Assembly (NCBI GenBank): GCA_018266915.1
Contig: JAFDZM010000080.1
Span: 186,001 to 250,000 of the forward strand
Origin: Bacteroidota bacterium
Lineage (GTDB): Bacteria > Bacteroidota > Bacteroidia > Sphingobacteriales > Sphingobacteriaceae
Reading direction: 5' to 3'
Length of the DNA: 64,000 nucleotides
In this document: in pieces, positions 9,082 to 18,292 of the stretch
Layout: the number at the start of each line of letters is the position of its first letter
Numbering within the stretch: the first letter of the stretch is position 1
Made by a program: the position numbers and the translations under genes
Notes under the pieces: generated by a model
The model's input: only the letters and a program-made list of their open reading frames with translations
Told to the model about the DNA's origin: nothing
The model's database searches: none

Positions 9082-11223
9082 ATGAAAATAAGTATCCGCG
9101 AGATAAAGAGTTTCTTTTACAGCCAGTATTTTTCTGATGGTATCCGCACCAGCATTGGTATTTTATTGCCGGCATTGGTGCTTAATTACTTAAACCAGTT
9201 TGAATTAGGCGTTACGCTTTCGTTAGGTGCATTGTGCGTGTCGGTGGTAGATATACCCGGCCCGGTAATACATAAACGGAATGCAATGGCAATATGCAAC
9301 CTGTGCATTTTTGTAGTTGCTGTAATTACAGGATTTGCAAAGATGAACGTGGTGACACTTGGCATTGAGATAGCCATATTTTCGTTCCTTTTTTCCATGC
9401 TCATCGTCTATGGCGCCCGTGCAGCAGCCGTTGGTACTGGGTCTTTGTTGATGATGATCTTCATGATCGAAAAAGGATTGCCGGCCAACAAGATATTAAT
9501 CTATAGTTTGGAGGTAACACTTGGAGGTATATGGTACCTGGCATTTAGTGTTTTGTTTTTTACTATACGACCCTACCGCGCGGCGCAACAGGCTTTGGGT
9601 GAGAGCATTTTGGATGTTGTAAAGTTCCTTAGCATTAAAGCTGACTTTTATTTGCCTGATACTGATATCGATGAGAATTACCGCAAACTGGTATCCCACC
9701 AAATACAGGTAAGCCAGCACCAGGATGCCGTACGCGAACTGCTTTTTAAAAGCCGGATATTGGTAAAGGAATCTACCAATGCCAGCCGGGTTTTGGTACT
9801 GACTTTTATCGACTTGATCGACCTTTATGAGCAAATATTGGCTACACACTATGACTATAAACAGGTCAGGGAAAAATTCGGAAGCACAGGTATATTGGAA
9901 TCCATAGCACGGGTATTGGAGCAAATGGCCCACGAACTGGAGAATATAGGTTATGCAGTCTTATCCAATCGTAGTTATAACCACTCGCACGATTTTGATG
10001 CCGAGTTGGAACAACTAAAAAAGAGAATTGATGAGATAGCCGCAAAAGATGCCAGTACCAGCAACCTGATATTAAAAAAGATACTGATCAACCTACGCGA
10101 CCTGAGTAAGAACATCCATAATATTTTTGTTTATTACAATTCAAGATCGTCTAAAACACTGATCGATAAACCTGAGAATGTAGAATACTCAAAGTTCGTA
10201 ACACACCAGGATTATGCACCAAGGATATTCTTTGATAACTTTTCGCTGTCGTCTGGCTCATTCAAACACGCACTAAGGGTATCATTAGTTTGTGTCATCG
10301 GCTTTACTATAGCAAAGCTATTTGCCTTAGGTCACCATAGTTACTGGGTTTTGCTGACGATCATCGTTATACTAAAACCGGGTTTCAGCCTCTCAAAACA
10401 GCGTAATTACCAACGTTTAATAGGCACTATAGCAGGGGGCGTTATTGGTATATTAATTTTGACGCTGATAAAAAATACAGATGCACAGTTTATCTTCTTC
10501 ATCATATTCATGCTGGGAACGTACAGCTTCACCCGTCTGAATTATGTAGTAAGCGTTATTTTTATGACGCCTTATGTTTTGATCCTGTTCAAGTTCCTGG
10601 GCGTTGGTCACTTAAACCTGGCGGAAGAGCGGATTATCGACACAGCCATCGGATCGTCGATTGCTTTTGTAGCAATGTATGTTATTTTCCCGACATGGGA
10701 ATTTGAGCAAGTGCAGGAAAATCTGCGGGATACGATATATGCCAATGTGAATTACCTGGTAAAAATTGCCGAATCCGTTACCGGAAAAACAATTACTGTT
10801 ACTGATTACAAACTTGCCCGGAAGGATATCTATGTAAAATCGGCCAACTTATCCGCTGCTTTTGAGCGGATGACATCAGAACCTAAAAGCAAACAGAAAA
10901 AAATACGCGAAATACACAAATTCGTTGTGCTTACACATATCCTATCTTCCTACCTCGCTAATTTGGCATCCAGTGTTTCAGAAAAGAATCTCCATAAAAC
11001 ACAGCCAGATAACGTAAGATTGCTTCGAAAAAGCATTAATTTATTGAATGAAACCAGCAAGAGATTAGGCGGTAAATGTGCCGATTTTATATGCGAAAAA
11101 GCTACTATATCCGAAGAGAAGAAAATACCTACAACAAATGAGGCTTTATTAAATGAGCAATTGGGCTTTATAAATAAGATTAGCTACGATATTGCTAAGG
11201 TGACGGATAATATATTGAGCTAA
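9082..11223 (+). CDS. FUSC (YccS/YhfK-like) inner-membrane protein
   Basis: The 713-residue protein has two blocks of membrane segments, at about residues 15-155 and 405-535, each followed by a helical cytoplasmic part. This is the duplicated layout of the fusaric-acid-resistance/YccS superfamily. DIPGPVIHKRNAMA in the first block and HHSYWVLLTIIVILKPGFS in the second are characteristic of this family. Related proteins are thought to export aromatic acids, but the YccS-like branch has no agreed substrate. It is transcribed divergently from ppc. Family placement is secure; transport function is inferred. Confidence 0.85.
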   Translation: MKISIREIKSFFYSQYFSDGIRTSIGILLPALVLNYLNQFELGVTLSLGALCVSVVDIPGPVIHKRNAMAICNLCIFVVAVITGFAKMNVVTLGIEIAIFSFLFSMLIVYGARAAAVGTGSLLMMIFMIEKGLPANKILIYSLEVTLGGIWYLAFSVLFFTIRPYRAAQQALGESILDVVKFLSIKADFYLPDTDIDENYRKLVSHQIQVSQHQDAVRELLFKSRILVKESTNASRVLVLTFIDLIDLYEQILATHYDYKQVREKFGSTGILESIARVLEQMAHELENIGYAVLSNRSYNHSHDFDAELEQLKKRIDEIAAKDASTSNLILKKILINLRDLSKNIHNIFVYYNSRSSKTLIDKPENVEYSKFVTHQDYAPRIFFDNFSLSSGSFKHALRVSLVCVIGFTIAKLFALGHHSYWVLLTIIVILKPGFSLSKQRNYQRLIGTIAGGVIGILILTLIKNTDAQFIFFIIFMLGTYSFTRLNYVVSVIFMTPYVLILFKFLGVGHLNLAEERIIDTAIGSSIAFVAMYVIFPTWEFEQVQENLRDTIYANVNYLVKIAESVTGKTITVTDYKLARKDIYVKSANLSAAFERMTSEPKSKQKKIREIHKFVVLTHILSSYLANLASSVSEKNLHKTQPDNVRLLRKSINLLNETSKRLGGKCADFICEKATISEEKKIPTTNEALLNEQLGFINKISYDIAKVTDNILS

Positions 11224-11235
11224 TTTTTATACGAC

Positions 11236-12462
11236 TTACCAATAATATTGGTCATCGAATTTTAAGTAATTTTCCCCAGTTGCAAGATCAGTTGAGGTAT
11301 TAAAATAATATTTTGGTCTTTCCTTTTCTGAGTTGGAACTGTGATGACTCAATTGTCCGGACCTGACATTAAATACCTCAAAATTCTCATTGTCTGCTAT
11401 AAATAGATTAGTATTGCATATAGCGAGATTCGGTTTACCTTGTGAATTAAACCTTTTCTCCCATACAATGTTGCCATCATTTGAGTTAAGCAACTTTAAA
11501 ATAATTTGATAAGACTCATTTTCTTTTGGAAAATAGCTTCCAGGGTTAAAGGTACAAACGACAATTTTACCGTCGATATTTTTGATTTCATTAATGTCAT
11601 TGTCAAAAGATTTACTCCAAATTAAACTTCCATTTTTTTTAGATAATGCTATTAACATTTTTGCATTAGCCATTATAAATACACTACCGGCACTTAATAT
11701 CCTTATTTGAGAGTTTTCTTTAGGTCTTTTTACGGAGTTTTTCCACAAAATTTTTTGGTTATTATTTATCGCATAAAGATTTATAGTGCTGTCTGTTGTG
11801 GAATGTCCGGAAACCAAATTTAGGCTATTGCTCAAAGGAAAAGAAACAGTACTTGCTAAAGGTGGAGTGCTTTTTCCCGCGGGATTTTGAAAAAAAAGAG
11901 GTGTTTGATGTTGTATATCAATTACCCCAACTCCATATACATTATTAATCAAAAACAATTGAACATTAGTTACTGAAATAATACTTTGCCCAACTAAGCT
12001 ACTATGAAGGAGATGAAATCTTTTTTCGTCCTTCAAGCCTCTTATAAATATTTTGCAAGGTGAGCTACTGACATCACAGCAAAATATAAACTGGTTATTA
12101 ATGTCAAAATAAGTGGATTTGTAATCATTGAAAGGGTCTTTAATGATTTGATCAATCTGCTGTGAGTTGATGTCAACAACTATAAAAAAACTCGAATCAG
12201 CTTTATTTGTAGCATTAATCAGAATCTTACCATTTTTAATTTTTTCCCTTACTGATATATAATTGGGGGCAATAATTTTTTTTAAATCTAACCTATGCGA
12301 TGTGTACTTGACAATACTAGTACTTAACTCATCACTTTTTGGACTAAAGCAACCTAAACACAAAATCAGGGCAATAAAAAGCAGGGTTGAATTTTTTATA
12401 TGTCCATTTAGGCGGTCTATCATATAAATAATAAGGTTTCGATCAACTGTATTAAGAGTCAC
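11236..12462 (-). CDS. Lipoprotein with PQQ/WD40-like beta-propeller repeats
   Basis: The frame gives 408 residues from a GTG that overlaps the phoH stop by four bases. An internal ATG at 12421-12423 would give 395 residues and places the hydrophobic signal closer to the N-terminus; the lipobox LCLGC fits either start. The body is rich in short beta strands with repeated units such as NGSLIWSKSF and DGNIVWEKRF, which resemble PQQ-type propeller blades. I know of no specific function. The gene is clearly more AT-rich than phoH, suggesting later acquisition. It could be translated by coupling to phoH. The propeller is inferred from repeat spacing, not from a confident family match. Confidence 0.65.
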   Translation of the reverse strand: MTLNTVDRNLIIYMIDRLNGHIKNSTLLFIALILCLGCFSPKSDELSTSIVKYTSHRLDLKKIIAPNYISVREKIKNGKILINATNKADSSFFIVVDINSQQIDQIIKDPFNDYKSTYFDINNQFIFCCDVSSSPCKIFIRGLKDEKRFHLLHSSLVGQSIISVTNVQLFLINNVYGVGVIDIQHQTPLFFQNPAGKSTPPLASTVSFPLSNSLNLVSGHSTTDSTINLYAINNNQKILWKNSVKRPKENSQIRILSAGSVFIMANAKMLIALSKKNGSLIWSKSFDNDINEIKNIDGKIVVCTFNPGSYFPKENESYQIILKLLNSNDGNIVWEKRFNSQGKPNLAICNTNLFIADNENFEVFNVRSGQLSHHSSNSEKERPKYYFNTSTDLATGENYLKFDDQYYW

Positions 12463-13802
12463 AATCTATCTATCGCCAAGTTGGCCAGCTCACTCCGCTC
12501 CCCTTTTTGTAACGTAATATGCGCATATAGCGGGTGTCCTTTGGCCTTGTCGATTAGATAAGAAAGTCCGTTACTTTCCGCATCAAGATAAGGCGTATCT
12601 ATCTGGTAAATATCCCCGGTAAATACAAACTTGCTGTTTTCCCCTGCTCGTGAAATAATTGTTTTTACTTCGTGCGGGGTTAAATTTTGAGCTTCGTCTA
12701 CAATAAAAAATATCTTGGTCAATGTGCGGCCACGGATAAAAGCCAGGGGAGCAATCGTGATCTTATCATTTGATACCAGTTCATCTATCTTCAGCTGCAT
12801 CTTTTCATCATCAGCAAACTGATCACGAATAAATTTCAGGTTATCCCATATAGGCGCCATGTAGGGATCAACTTTCGATTTTACATCGCCTGGCAAAAAG
12901 CCAATGTCCTTATTACTTAGCGGAACAATGGGACGAGTTACATAGATCTGCCGATAAAATTTACGTTGCTCCAAAGCGCCGGCAAGGGCCAGAAGCGTTT
13001 TACCTGTTCCCGCATTGCCTTGTATAGTAACCAGCTTAATATCCGGGTGTAACAAGGCATGTATGGCAAATGCCTGTTCCTGGTTTTTAGGCTGAATATT
13101 GAATACAGGCTGATCGGATATTTTCTCTAAAACGCAGGTTTGGCTATTATAAAAACCCGAAAGCTTTTGCTTTTTTCCGGTAAAGCTGTAAAAATGATTG
13201 CTTTTATTGGATATGAAACTCAATTCATCGCAATTTAATACACCCTGCTTCGATAGCTGATTAATAGTTTTGTCGGGAACCTTGTTTAAAATGGTTTCGC
13301 CTGTATAAAGTTCTTCCAGATTTTTAATCTTGCCTGTTTCGTAATCCTCAGCATGGATGTTCAATGATTTGGCTTTAAGACGCAGACAAATGTCTTTTGA
13401 TACGAGGATTATTTTTTTATCCGGATATTCTTCCTGCAAACCCAGGGCAGCGTTCAGTATTCTATGGTCGATCTTGTCACTACCAAAAACAGCTTCGGCA
13501 TCGGCCGTTGCATGTCTGGTATCCATCACTACTTTGAAACTGCCTTTGTCTTTGCCTTTAAGCGGCACCCATTTATTCAATAAATTTTTTCGGGAGATAT
13601 CATCCATCAGGCGGATAAAACTGCGGGCCTCGAAGTTGCGGGTATCGTTCCCGCTTTTCATATTATCCAGTTCCTCAAGCACCTGGATGGGCAATGCTAC
13701 ATCGTGTTCCTGAAAATTTTCAAAGGCATTATGATCGTAAAGGATAACCGAAGTATCTAATACAAATATCTTTTCTCTCCCGTTTGCTTTAGTGCCAGAC
13801 AT
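12459..13802 (-). CDS. phoH2: PIN domain-PhoH ATPase (PhoH2-type)
   Basis: The 447-residue protein has an N-terminal PIN ribonuclease domain, beginning with KIFVLDTSVILYDH at residues 11-24 and containing further acidic residues such as those in DTRHATADAEAVF. The C-terminal half is a PhoH-type P-loop ATPase with GNAGTGKT as Walker A near residue 262 and FFIVDEAQNLT as Walker B near 365. Such fusions have been described as RNA helicase/ribonucleases. No small antitoxin-like gene is seen directly upstream; instead there is a repeat array and then the putative structured RNA on the same strand. That RNA could be a regulatory partner, but this is speculation. Confidence 0.92.
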   Translation of the reverse strand: MSGTKANGREKIFVLDTSVILYDHNAFENFQEHDVALPIQVLEELDNMKSGNDTRNFEARSFIRLMDDISRKNLLNKWVPLKGKDKGSFKVVMDTRHATADAEAVFGSDKIDHRILNAALGLQEEYPDKKIILVSKDICLRLKAKSLNIHAEDYETGKIKNLEELYTGETILNKVPDKTINQLSKQGVLNCDELSFISNKSNHFYSFTGKKQKLSGFYNSQTCVLEKISDQPVFNIQPKNQEQAFAIHALLHPDIKLVTIQGNAGTGKTLLALAGALEQRKFYRQIYVTRPIVPLSNKDIGFLPGDVKSKVDPYMAPIWDNLKFIRDQFADDEKMQLKIDELVSNDKITIAPLAFIRGRTLTKIFFIVDEAQNLTPHEVKTIISRAGENSKFVFTGDIYQIDTPYLDAESNGLSYLIDKAKGHPLYAHITLQKGERSELANLAIDRL

Positions 13803-13830
13803 AGGGCTTAAATTTACTATTTTTTTATAC

Positions 13831-13870
13831 GTTGAAAGGTTGGAAAGTTGAAAAGTTGTAAGGTTAGGCT
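13831..13870. repeat. Degenerate octamer tandem repeat
   Basis: Five consecutive 8-base units start with GTTG or GTTA at 13831, 13839, 13847, 13855 and 13863. The consensus is GTTGAAA(A/G). The array begins 28 bases upstream of the phoH start and lies just beyond the terminator of the putative RNA. Confidence 0.7.
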
Positions 13871-13904
13871 TTTAAAGCGCTCCCAATTGGGGAGGGTTTG
13901 GGTG

Positions 13905-14281
13905 GGGCCACAAAAGCGAAAACGGAAGCACACTCTTGCGAATGACTTCCGTTTCCTGACTTCTGCTCAACCGTAGTTGCGCTGAAGCACCAAGTTTTGT
14001 GTAAGTTGACCGATCTGCTCTCGTCTTAGTCCTTGCGGTCTTTGACTGTTTGCGTCTCATTGTTCCCTGTTGCGTTACTCCGTAAAATACCGCATAGTTT
14101 CCAATACCTCTTAGCGTTTTCCGTTTTCGGTGGCTTTCGCCGTTTTGGTTTCCTTTCGCTTTTCTGACACTCAGTTTCTCCGGACTTGCGTCTTTTGTCT
14201 TTTGCGTCTTTCAGTTGACTTCTGTGTTCTTTAGCTCTTCCGAAGATTCGCCCGATTCACTTTCTGTTTTCCTGTCAAGGT
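13905..14281 (-). ncRNA. Putative structured non-coding RNA, about 370 nt
   Basis: No convincing gene occupies this stretch. Read on the minus strand it is purine-rich, with a higher GC content than the flanking intergenic DNA, and holds several possible stems. These include GGCGAAAGCC at 14132-14141 with a GNRA loop, GACCG pairing with CGGTC across 14008-14040, and TCAAC with GTTGA across 13967-14009. It ends in a strong hairpin with a GCAA tetraloop and a T-rich tail. Just upstream, the minus strand reads TACTTTG near 14287, close to a Bacteroidota -7 box. It does not look like RNase P RNA, tmRNA, 6S RNA or SRP RNA. A 62-codon frame at 13872-14060 runs through the terminator and is probably spurious. 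Boundaries are estimates. Confidence 0.42.
13912..13954 (-). terminator. Hairpin terminator of the putative RNA
   Basis: On the minus strand AAACGGAAG (13946-13954) pairs with CTTCCGTTT (13920-13928). An inner CATTC-GCAA-GAGTG stem-loop (with one G-U pair) caps it, and TTTTCGCTTTT follows. This is a typical intrinsic terminator pointing away from the molybdoenzyme gene and toward phoH. Confidence 0.65.
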
Positions 14282-14621
14282 TATCAAAGTACGTCGTTCT
14301 TGATGTTATCTAAGGTAGTGTCCAAATGAACATCTGTCAAGTTTTTTTTATGATTTTTATAAACAGTTTCTTAACAAAAAGTACACGGCTTGTACACATT
14401 CGGATGCCCCTCATTTTTAGGCCTATTATAGTAAATCTAATAAAGGAATTATATTCTTGTTAACAATGCCTTTATTAACATAAACGCCGGAAATCACTGA
14501 TAACAAGAACTTAAAAAATTCTTAAAATCAGAAAAAAGTAAAAAAATGTTGTTTTCGTGCGCTTGTTTTATCGACAAAACGCAGTGTGTTCTGCTTAGAA
14601 TTCTGAAAAATATTCTCTTTT
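14282..14621. other. AT-rich intergenic stretch without a gene
   Basis: These 340 bases lie between the putative RNA and the end of the molybdoenzyme gene. They hold the presumed promoter of the RNA near 14287-14315 (minus strand TTAG, 18 bases, TACTTTG). I see no coding frame with typical codon use. Short T-runs near 14620 just follow the molybdoenzyme stop on the minus strand, but the hairpin there is poor. Confidence 0.5.
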
Positions 14622-16934
14622 TTATTCCGCGTGTTTCCTGATTTTGATAATTACCCGTTTGGAAACCGGCGTATTACTTCCGGCAGCAACGCTATCGATG
14701 GGTACGAGCACATTTGTTTCAGGATAATAGGTGGCTGTATTTCGTTCCGGTATGTTATAAGGTACTATAATAAATAGTCGGGCAACACGGGCCACTCCGC
14801 CGCCATAATTAAAAAGATCAACCTTCTCCCCCGACTGAAAACCTCCTAATGCAATATCTTTTGGGTTCATAAATATTACCCGGCGCTCGTTATGGATTCC
14901 ACGGTAACGATCTTCCAAGCCATAAATGGTTGTATTAAACTGATCATGACTGCGGATAGACATCATGATATAATCATCAGCTTCCAATTTTTCTTCAGGT
15001 ACCTCTACAACTGAAAAGGCTGCCTTATCGCCATACTTTTCAGTTTTAAATTTTCCTTCCCTTGGACCGTTAGGCAGATAGAACCCACCTGGCTTACGGA
15101 TCTTCTTATTATAATCTTCGCATCCAGGAATAACCCTGGCGATCAGGTCCCTCACGTGATCATAGTTTGACTCATATTTAGCCCAATCCATTTTTGTTCG
15201 GTTGCCGATAGTTTCTTTTGCCAGGCGGCAAATAATTTGTGTTTCACTCAGAAACTGATCGGATATAGGCTTGAGTACACCTTTGGATAGCTGTATCACC
15301 CCCATCGAGTTTTCGCAACTTACAATCTGTTCCACACCATTAATAATATCCTTATCGCTCCGTGAATAACAAGGCAGGATCAACGCTTCTTTGCCATGCA
15401 CCAAATGACTGCGATTTAATTTGGTAGATACATGCACGGTCATATCCAGCTTTCGAATACCATTTGCAGTATAATTAGTATCCGGCGTTGCTGAAAGGAA
15501 ATTGCCGCCCATTGCAAAAAGGACTTTGAGTTTACCATCATGCATAGCTTTTATCGACTCAACAACGTCAAGCCCATTTTCTTTTGGCGGATCAAACCCA
15601 AAAACTTCTTTTAATTTTTTTGCTGATGCATCTTTTAGTTTCTCCCAGATTAGCATCGTACGGTTACCCTGCACATTGCTGTGTCCACGAACCGGGCATA
15701 ACCCTGCCCCCGGTTTCCCGATGGCGCCTTTTAATAGAGTCAGGTTAACAATCTCTTTAATCGTATCAACACCATTGATATGCTGCGTAACCCCCATTGC
15801 CCAGCAAATAATAATCCTTTGCTTGTTCCTGAGCATTTCGGCAGTTTCCCTTATGGCTTCGATGGGTATCCCTGATTGTTGGGCCAGTTGAGCAACATCC
15901 TGTTTCTCCAGATGTTGGATCAATTCATTATACCCAACTGTACTTTTCTGTATAAAATCATGATCAAACACTTTTCCGGGAGTTTCTTTTTCAGCCTCGA
16001 GCAATAATTTTTCAATTGCTTTCAATAAGGCGATATCACCATTTATTTTTACCTGGAGATACAGGTCGGCCAGCTTTGTGCTTATACCTAAAAATCCTTT
16101 TACCTTTTGTGGGTCCTTAAATGCGGTTAAGCCAGCCTCATGCAATGGGTTGATCGCAATGATTTTTGCACCGTTGTTTTTTGCTTTTTCGAGTGCAGTG
16201 AGCATTCGGGGATGATTAGTGCCTGGGTTTTGCCCCATAATGATGATTACATCAGTTTTATAAAAATCATTCAGGGTTACAGTGCCTTTGCCTATTCCAA
16301 TTACTTCTGACAACGCTGTTCCGCTTGATTCATGGCACATGTTAGAGCAATCGGGCATATTATTGGTGCCATATTCCCGCACAAACAATTGATACATAAA
16401 TGATGCTTCATTGCTGGTTCGGCCTGAAGTATAAAAAACCGCTTCATCTGGGGAAGCAAGGCTATTCAATTTATTCGCTATCTTTTTAAAAGCATCTTTC
16501 CAACTGATCACCTGATAATGTGTTGCTCCGGCAGGAAGATAAACGGGTTGGGCTATCCTACCCTTCTTTCCTATTTCATAATCATTCAGCTCGGCCAGGT
16601 CAGCAACCGAATTTAGAGCGAAGAACTCGCCTGTTAATTTTTTGGTAGTAGCTTCTTCGGCTAATGCTTTTGCACCATTCTCACAATATTCTGCTATCGG
16701 CGAACGGTCATCATCCGGATCAGGCCAGGCACAGCTTGAACAGTCAAAGCCGCCTTTCTGGTTCATTTTTAAAGACGCCGACATTCCGCGGATAGCTCCC
16801 GTTTCATGAATGATATCTTTAAAAGCCTCATAAACCGCCGGTATGCCCGCGGCCCATTCTTTTGGCTCGGTTACTTCAAGATCTAATAATTCTTCAGGGT
16901 TTTCGGCTGACGGTTGTTCAACTTTCTTGTTCAT
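14622..16934 (-). CDS. FdhF/YdeP-type molybdopterin oxidoreductase
   Basis: The 770-residue protein belongs to the formate dehydrogenase alpha/YdeP group of bis-molybdopterin enzymes. Near the N-terminus GGFDCSSCAWPDPDD (Cys65, Cys68) is the signature of the YdeP branch, which lacks the full four-cysteine iron-sulfur motif of true formate dehydrogenases. NNMPDCSNMCHESSG near residue 200 is the region that ligates molybdenum. The C-terminal part contains the molydopterin dinucleotide-binding domain (MMSIRSHDQFNTTIYG). There is no Tat signal, so it is cytoplasmic. It overlaps the DUF7009 gene by four bases and follows fdhD, a sulfurase for this enzyme class. The physiological substrate of YdeP-type enzymes is not settled; formate oxidation should not be assumed. 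Confidence 0.9.
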   Translation of the reverse strand: MNKKVEQPSAENPEELLDLEVTEPKEWAAGIPAVYEAFKDIIHETGAIRGMSASLKMNQKGGFDCSSCAWPDPDDDRSPIAEYCENGAKALAEEATTKKLTGEFFALNSVADLAELNDYEIGKKGRIAQPVYLPAGATHYQVISWKDAFKKIANKLNSLASPDEAVFYTSGRTSNEASFMYQLFVREYGTNNMPDCSNMCHESSGTALSEVIGIGKGTVTLNDFYKTDVIIIMGQNPGTNHPRMLTALEKAKNNGAKIIAINPLHEAGLTAFKDPQKVKGFLGISTKLADLYLQVKINGDIALLKAIEKLLLEAEKETPGKVFDHDFIQKSTVGYNELIQHLEKQDVAQLAQQSGIPIEAIRETAEMLRNKQRIIICWAMGVTQHINGVDTIKEIVNLTLLKGAIGKPGAGLCPVRGHSNVQGNRTMLIWEKLKDASAKKLKEVFGFDPPKENGLDVVESIKAMHDGKLKVLFAMGGNFLSATPDTNYTANGIRKLDMTVHVSTKLNRSHLVHGKEALILPCYSRSDKDIINGVEQIVSCENSMGVIQLSKGVLKPISDQFLSETQIICRLAKETIGNRTKMDWAKYESNYDHVRDLIARVIPGCEDYNKKIRKPGGFYLPNGPREGKFKTEKYGDKAAFSVVEVPEEKLEADDYIMMSIRSHDQFNTTIYGLEDRYRGIHNERRVIFMNPKDIALGGFQSGEKVDLFNYGGGVARVARLFIIVPYNIPERNTATYYPETNVLVPIDSVAAGSNTPVSKRVIIKIRKHAE

Positions 16935-17287
16935 TTCAATTTCTCAGCTAGTGGATTGGGATAATTATCACTCTGGTCTTCATCAACATTATCCAGGCAG
17001 GTAAAGTCTTTTTCCACCAATAACAGCAGATCACCTTGTTTACCCTCGAATCCTACCCTATCCGTTTTATTCAATTCTTCTATCATATGGCCCGGCACTT
17101 GCAGGCAGATCACATTATCATCAAAAAAAGCTGAAAGTTCCTTTTCGTTTGTTTTTTGAATCACATACACTAACTCCCGTTTACCAAAATTGGTTTTATC
17201 TTCCAGATAACCCTCATGCACCAACCGGTACATATCACTTTTAGTAAGTCTGTAACGTAACGAATTGCCTTTAATACGAATCTTCAT
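16931..17287 (-). CDS. DUF7009 family small protein
   Basis: From the ATG at 17285-17287 the protein has 118 residues; the longer frame to 17353 lies inside fdhD and is unlikely. The start MKIRIKGNSLRYRLTKSDM is typical of a family that I know as DUF7009, found in Bacteroidota beside fdhD and FdhF-type genes. It overlaps fdhD by 17 bases and the oxidoreductase by four, so all three are surely cotranscribed and translationally coupled. No cysteine motif or membrane segment suggests a cofactor role. An assembly or delivery factor for the molybdoenzyme is a reasonable guess from context alone. Confidence 0.8.
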   Translation of the reverse strand: MKIRIKGNSLRYRLTKSDMYRLVHEGYLEDKTNFGKRELVYVIQKTNEKELSAFFDDNVICLQVPGHMIEELNKTDRVGFEGKQGDLLLLVEKDFTCLDNVDEDQSDNYPNPLAEKLK

Positions 17288-18137
17288 ATTTCGATAATAA
17301 AATGCGCCTAGGTTGGGTGTAAATATTAAACCGGTGATCGCGCAGGAAACCAACCAGTGTGATATTAAATTCTTCAGCTAATTGCACCGCTAGACATGAT
17401 GGAGCCCCTACTGCAGCTATAATGCTAATACCTGCCATTGCTGCTTTCTGAACCAATTCAAAACTTATCCTGCCGCTTAATAATAATATATATTGATCTA
17501 ATGGCAACAGGTTTTTATTGAAAGCTGCGCCGATCAACTTATCAAGTGCATTATGTCTGCCGACATCTTCTCTAACTAATAATAGTTCACCCTGGGAATT
17601 GAATAAAGCGGAAGCATGTAAACCGCCAGTATCTGCGAATACTTTCTGGTGTTGTTGCAGAATAATTGGGAATTGATATAATACATCGGCATTAACTTGA
17701 TTTTCTACGTTACTATTATTATACGTACTAACTGTCTTTATAGAATTGATAGATGCCTTTCCGCAAACGCCACAGCTTGAGGTTGTATAAAAATTACGTT
17801 CAGTATTATGCAAATGTGGTTCGATGCTGCTCTTTAGACTTACCTTGATAACATTTTCTTTATTCTCAGCACAGGCGATAAAACAATGCTCAACAGTATT
17901 TACATCTTCTGATTTTCTGATGATCCCTTCAGTAAATAAAAAGCCTAAGGCCAGTTCTGAATCATTACCTGGGGTACGCATGGTGACGGATATATTCTGA
18001 ACCTGGCGCTGATTCACATCACCATGCTCCAAACGTATCTCCAATGGCTCCTCAATAGCGAGTGCGTCATTAGTAGCAATCTCTTCGTTATCAGCGATTT
18101 TGATAACAGGTAATCTCGTGCTCGAATCGTTAGGCAT
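17271..18137 (-). CDS. fdhD: FdhD sulfurtransferase for molybdoenzyme maturation
   Basis: The 288-residue protein transfers sulfur to the molybdenum cofactor before insertion into formate-dehydrogenase-type enzymes. Cys122 and Cys125 in SSCGVCGKAS are the conserved persulfide-carrying pair. GGLHASALF and REDVGRHNALDKLIGAA are the best-conserved family motifs. It heads a three-gene unit with DUF7009 and the FdhF/YdeP-type enzyme. Its presence argues that the partner enzyme needs a sulfurated cofactor. Length is typical. Confidence 0.95.
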   Translation of the reverse strand: MPNDSSTRLPVIKIADNEEIATNDALAIEEPLEIRLEHGDVNQRQVQNISVTMRTPGNDSELALGFLFTEGIIRKSEDVNTVEHCFIACAENKENVIKVSLKSSIEPHLHNTERNFYTTSSCGVCGKASINSIKTVSTYNNSNVENQVNADVLYQFPIILQQHQKVFADTGGLHASALFNSQGELLLVREDVGRHNALDKLIGAAFNKNLLPLDQYILLLSGRISFELVQKAAMAGISIIAAVGAPSCLAVQLAEEFNITLVGFLRDHRFNIYTQPRRILLSKYEDSY

Positions 18138-18202
18138 AACGGGTGAATGTTTAGCTAATTTAACCTTTTATCAATAACAGCACAGCTAAATAATGGTTTA
18201 AA

Positions 18203-18287
18203 TAAAAAACGGCCCCTCTGTGAAGAGAGGCCATTTGATATTTTGTCGAAAATAATAGCGACGGGTTTGAAACCAATCGCTATTATT
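18203..18287 (-). terminator. Two tandem hairpins ending mdh transcription
   Basis: The first hairpin pairs AATAATAGCGA (18251-18261) with TCGCTATTATT (18277-18287), with an inner GGTTT/AAACC stem. It starts six bases after the mdh stop. The second pairs 18211-18219 with 18224-18232 (GGCC and CCTCT arms, one mismatch) and on the minus strand is followed by GTTTTTTATT. The second is a good intrinsic terminator. Confidence 0.8.
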
Positions 18288-18292
18288 TATAA

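Noticed and set aside
13872..14060. A 62-codon minus-strand frame rich in Arg, Lys and Thr
   Set aside because: It runs through the hairpin terminator at 13912-13954 and ends in the low-complexity stretch after it. It has no family resemblance and fits better as part of the putative RNA.
13905..14281. RNase P RNA, tmRNA or 6S RNA as identity of the putative RNA
   Set aside because: The conserved GAGGAAAGTCC of RNase P, the tRNA-like ends of tmRNA and the long complementary ends of 6S RNA were looked for and not found.
14573..14620. A terminator after the molybdoenzyme gene
   Set aside because: T-rich sequence is present but I could not draw a stable stem next to it.
17288..17353. A longer start for the DUF7009 gene
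   Set aside because: The extra residues lie in fdhD coding sequence and do not resemble the conserved MKIRIKGN start.
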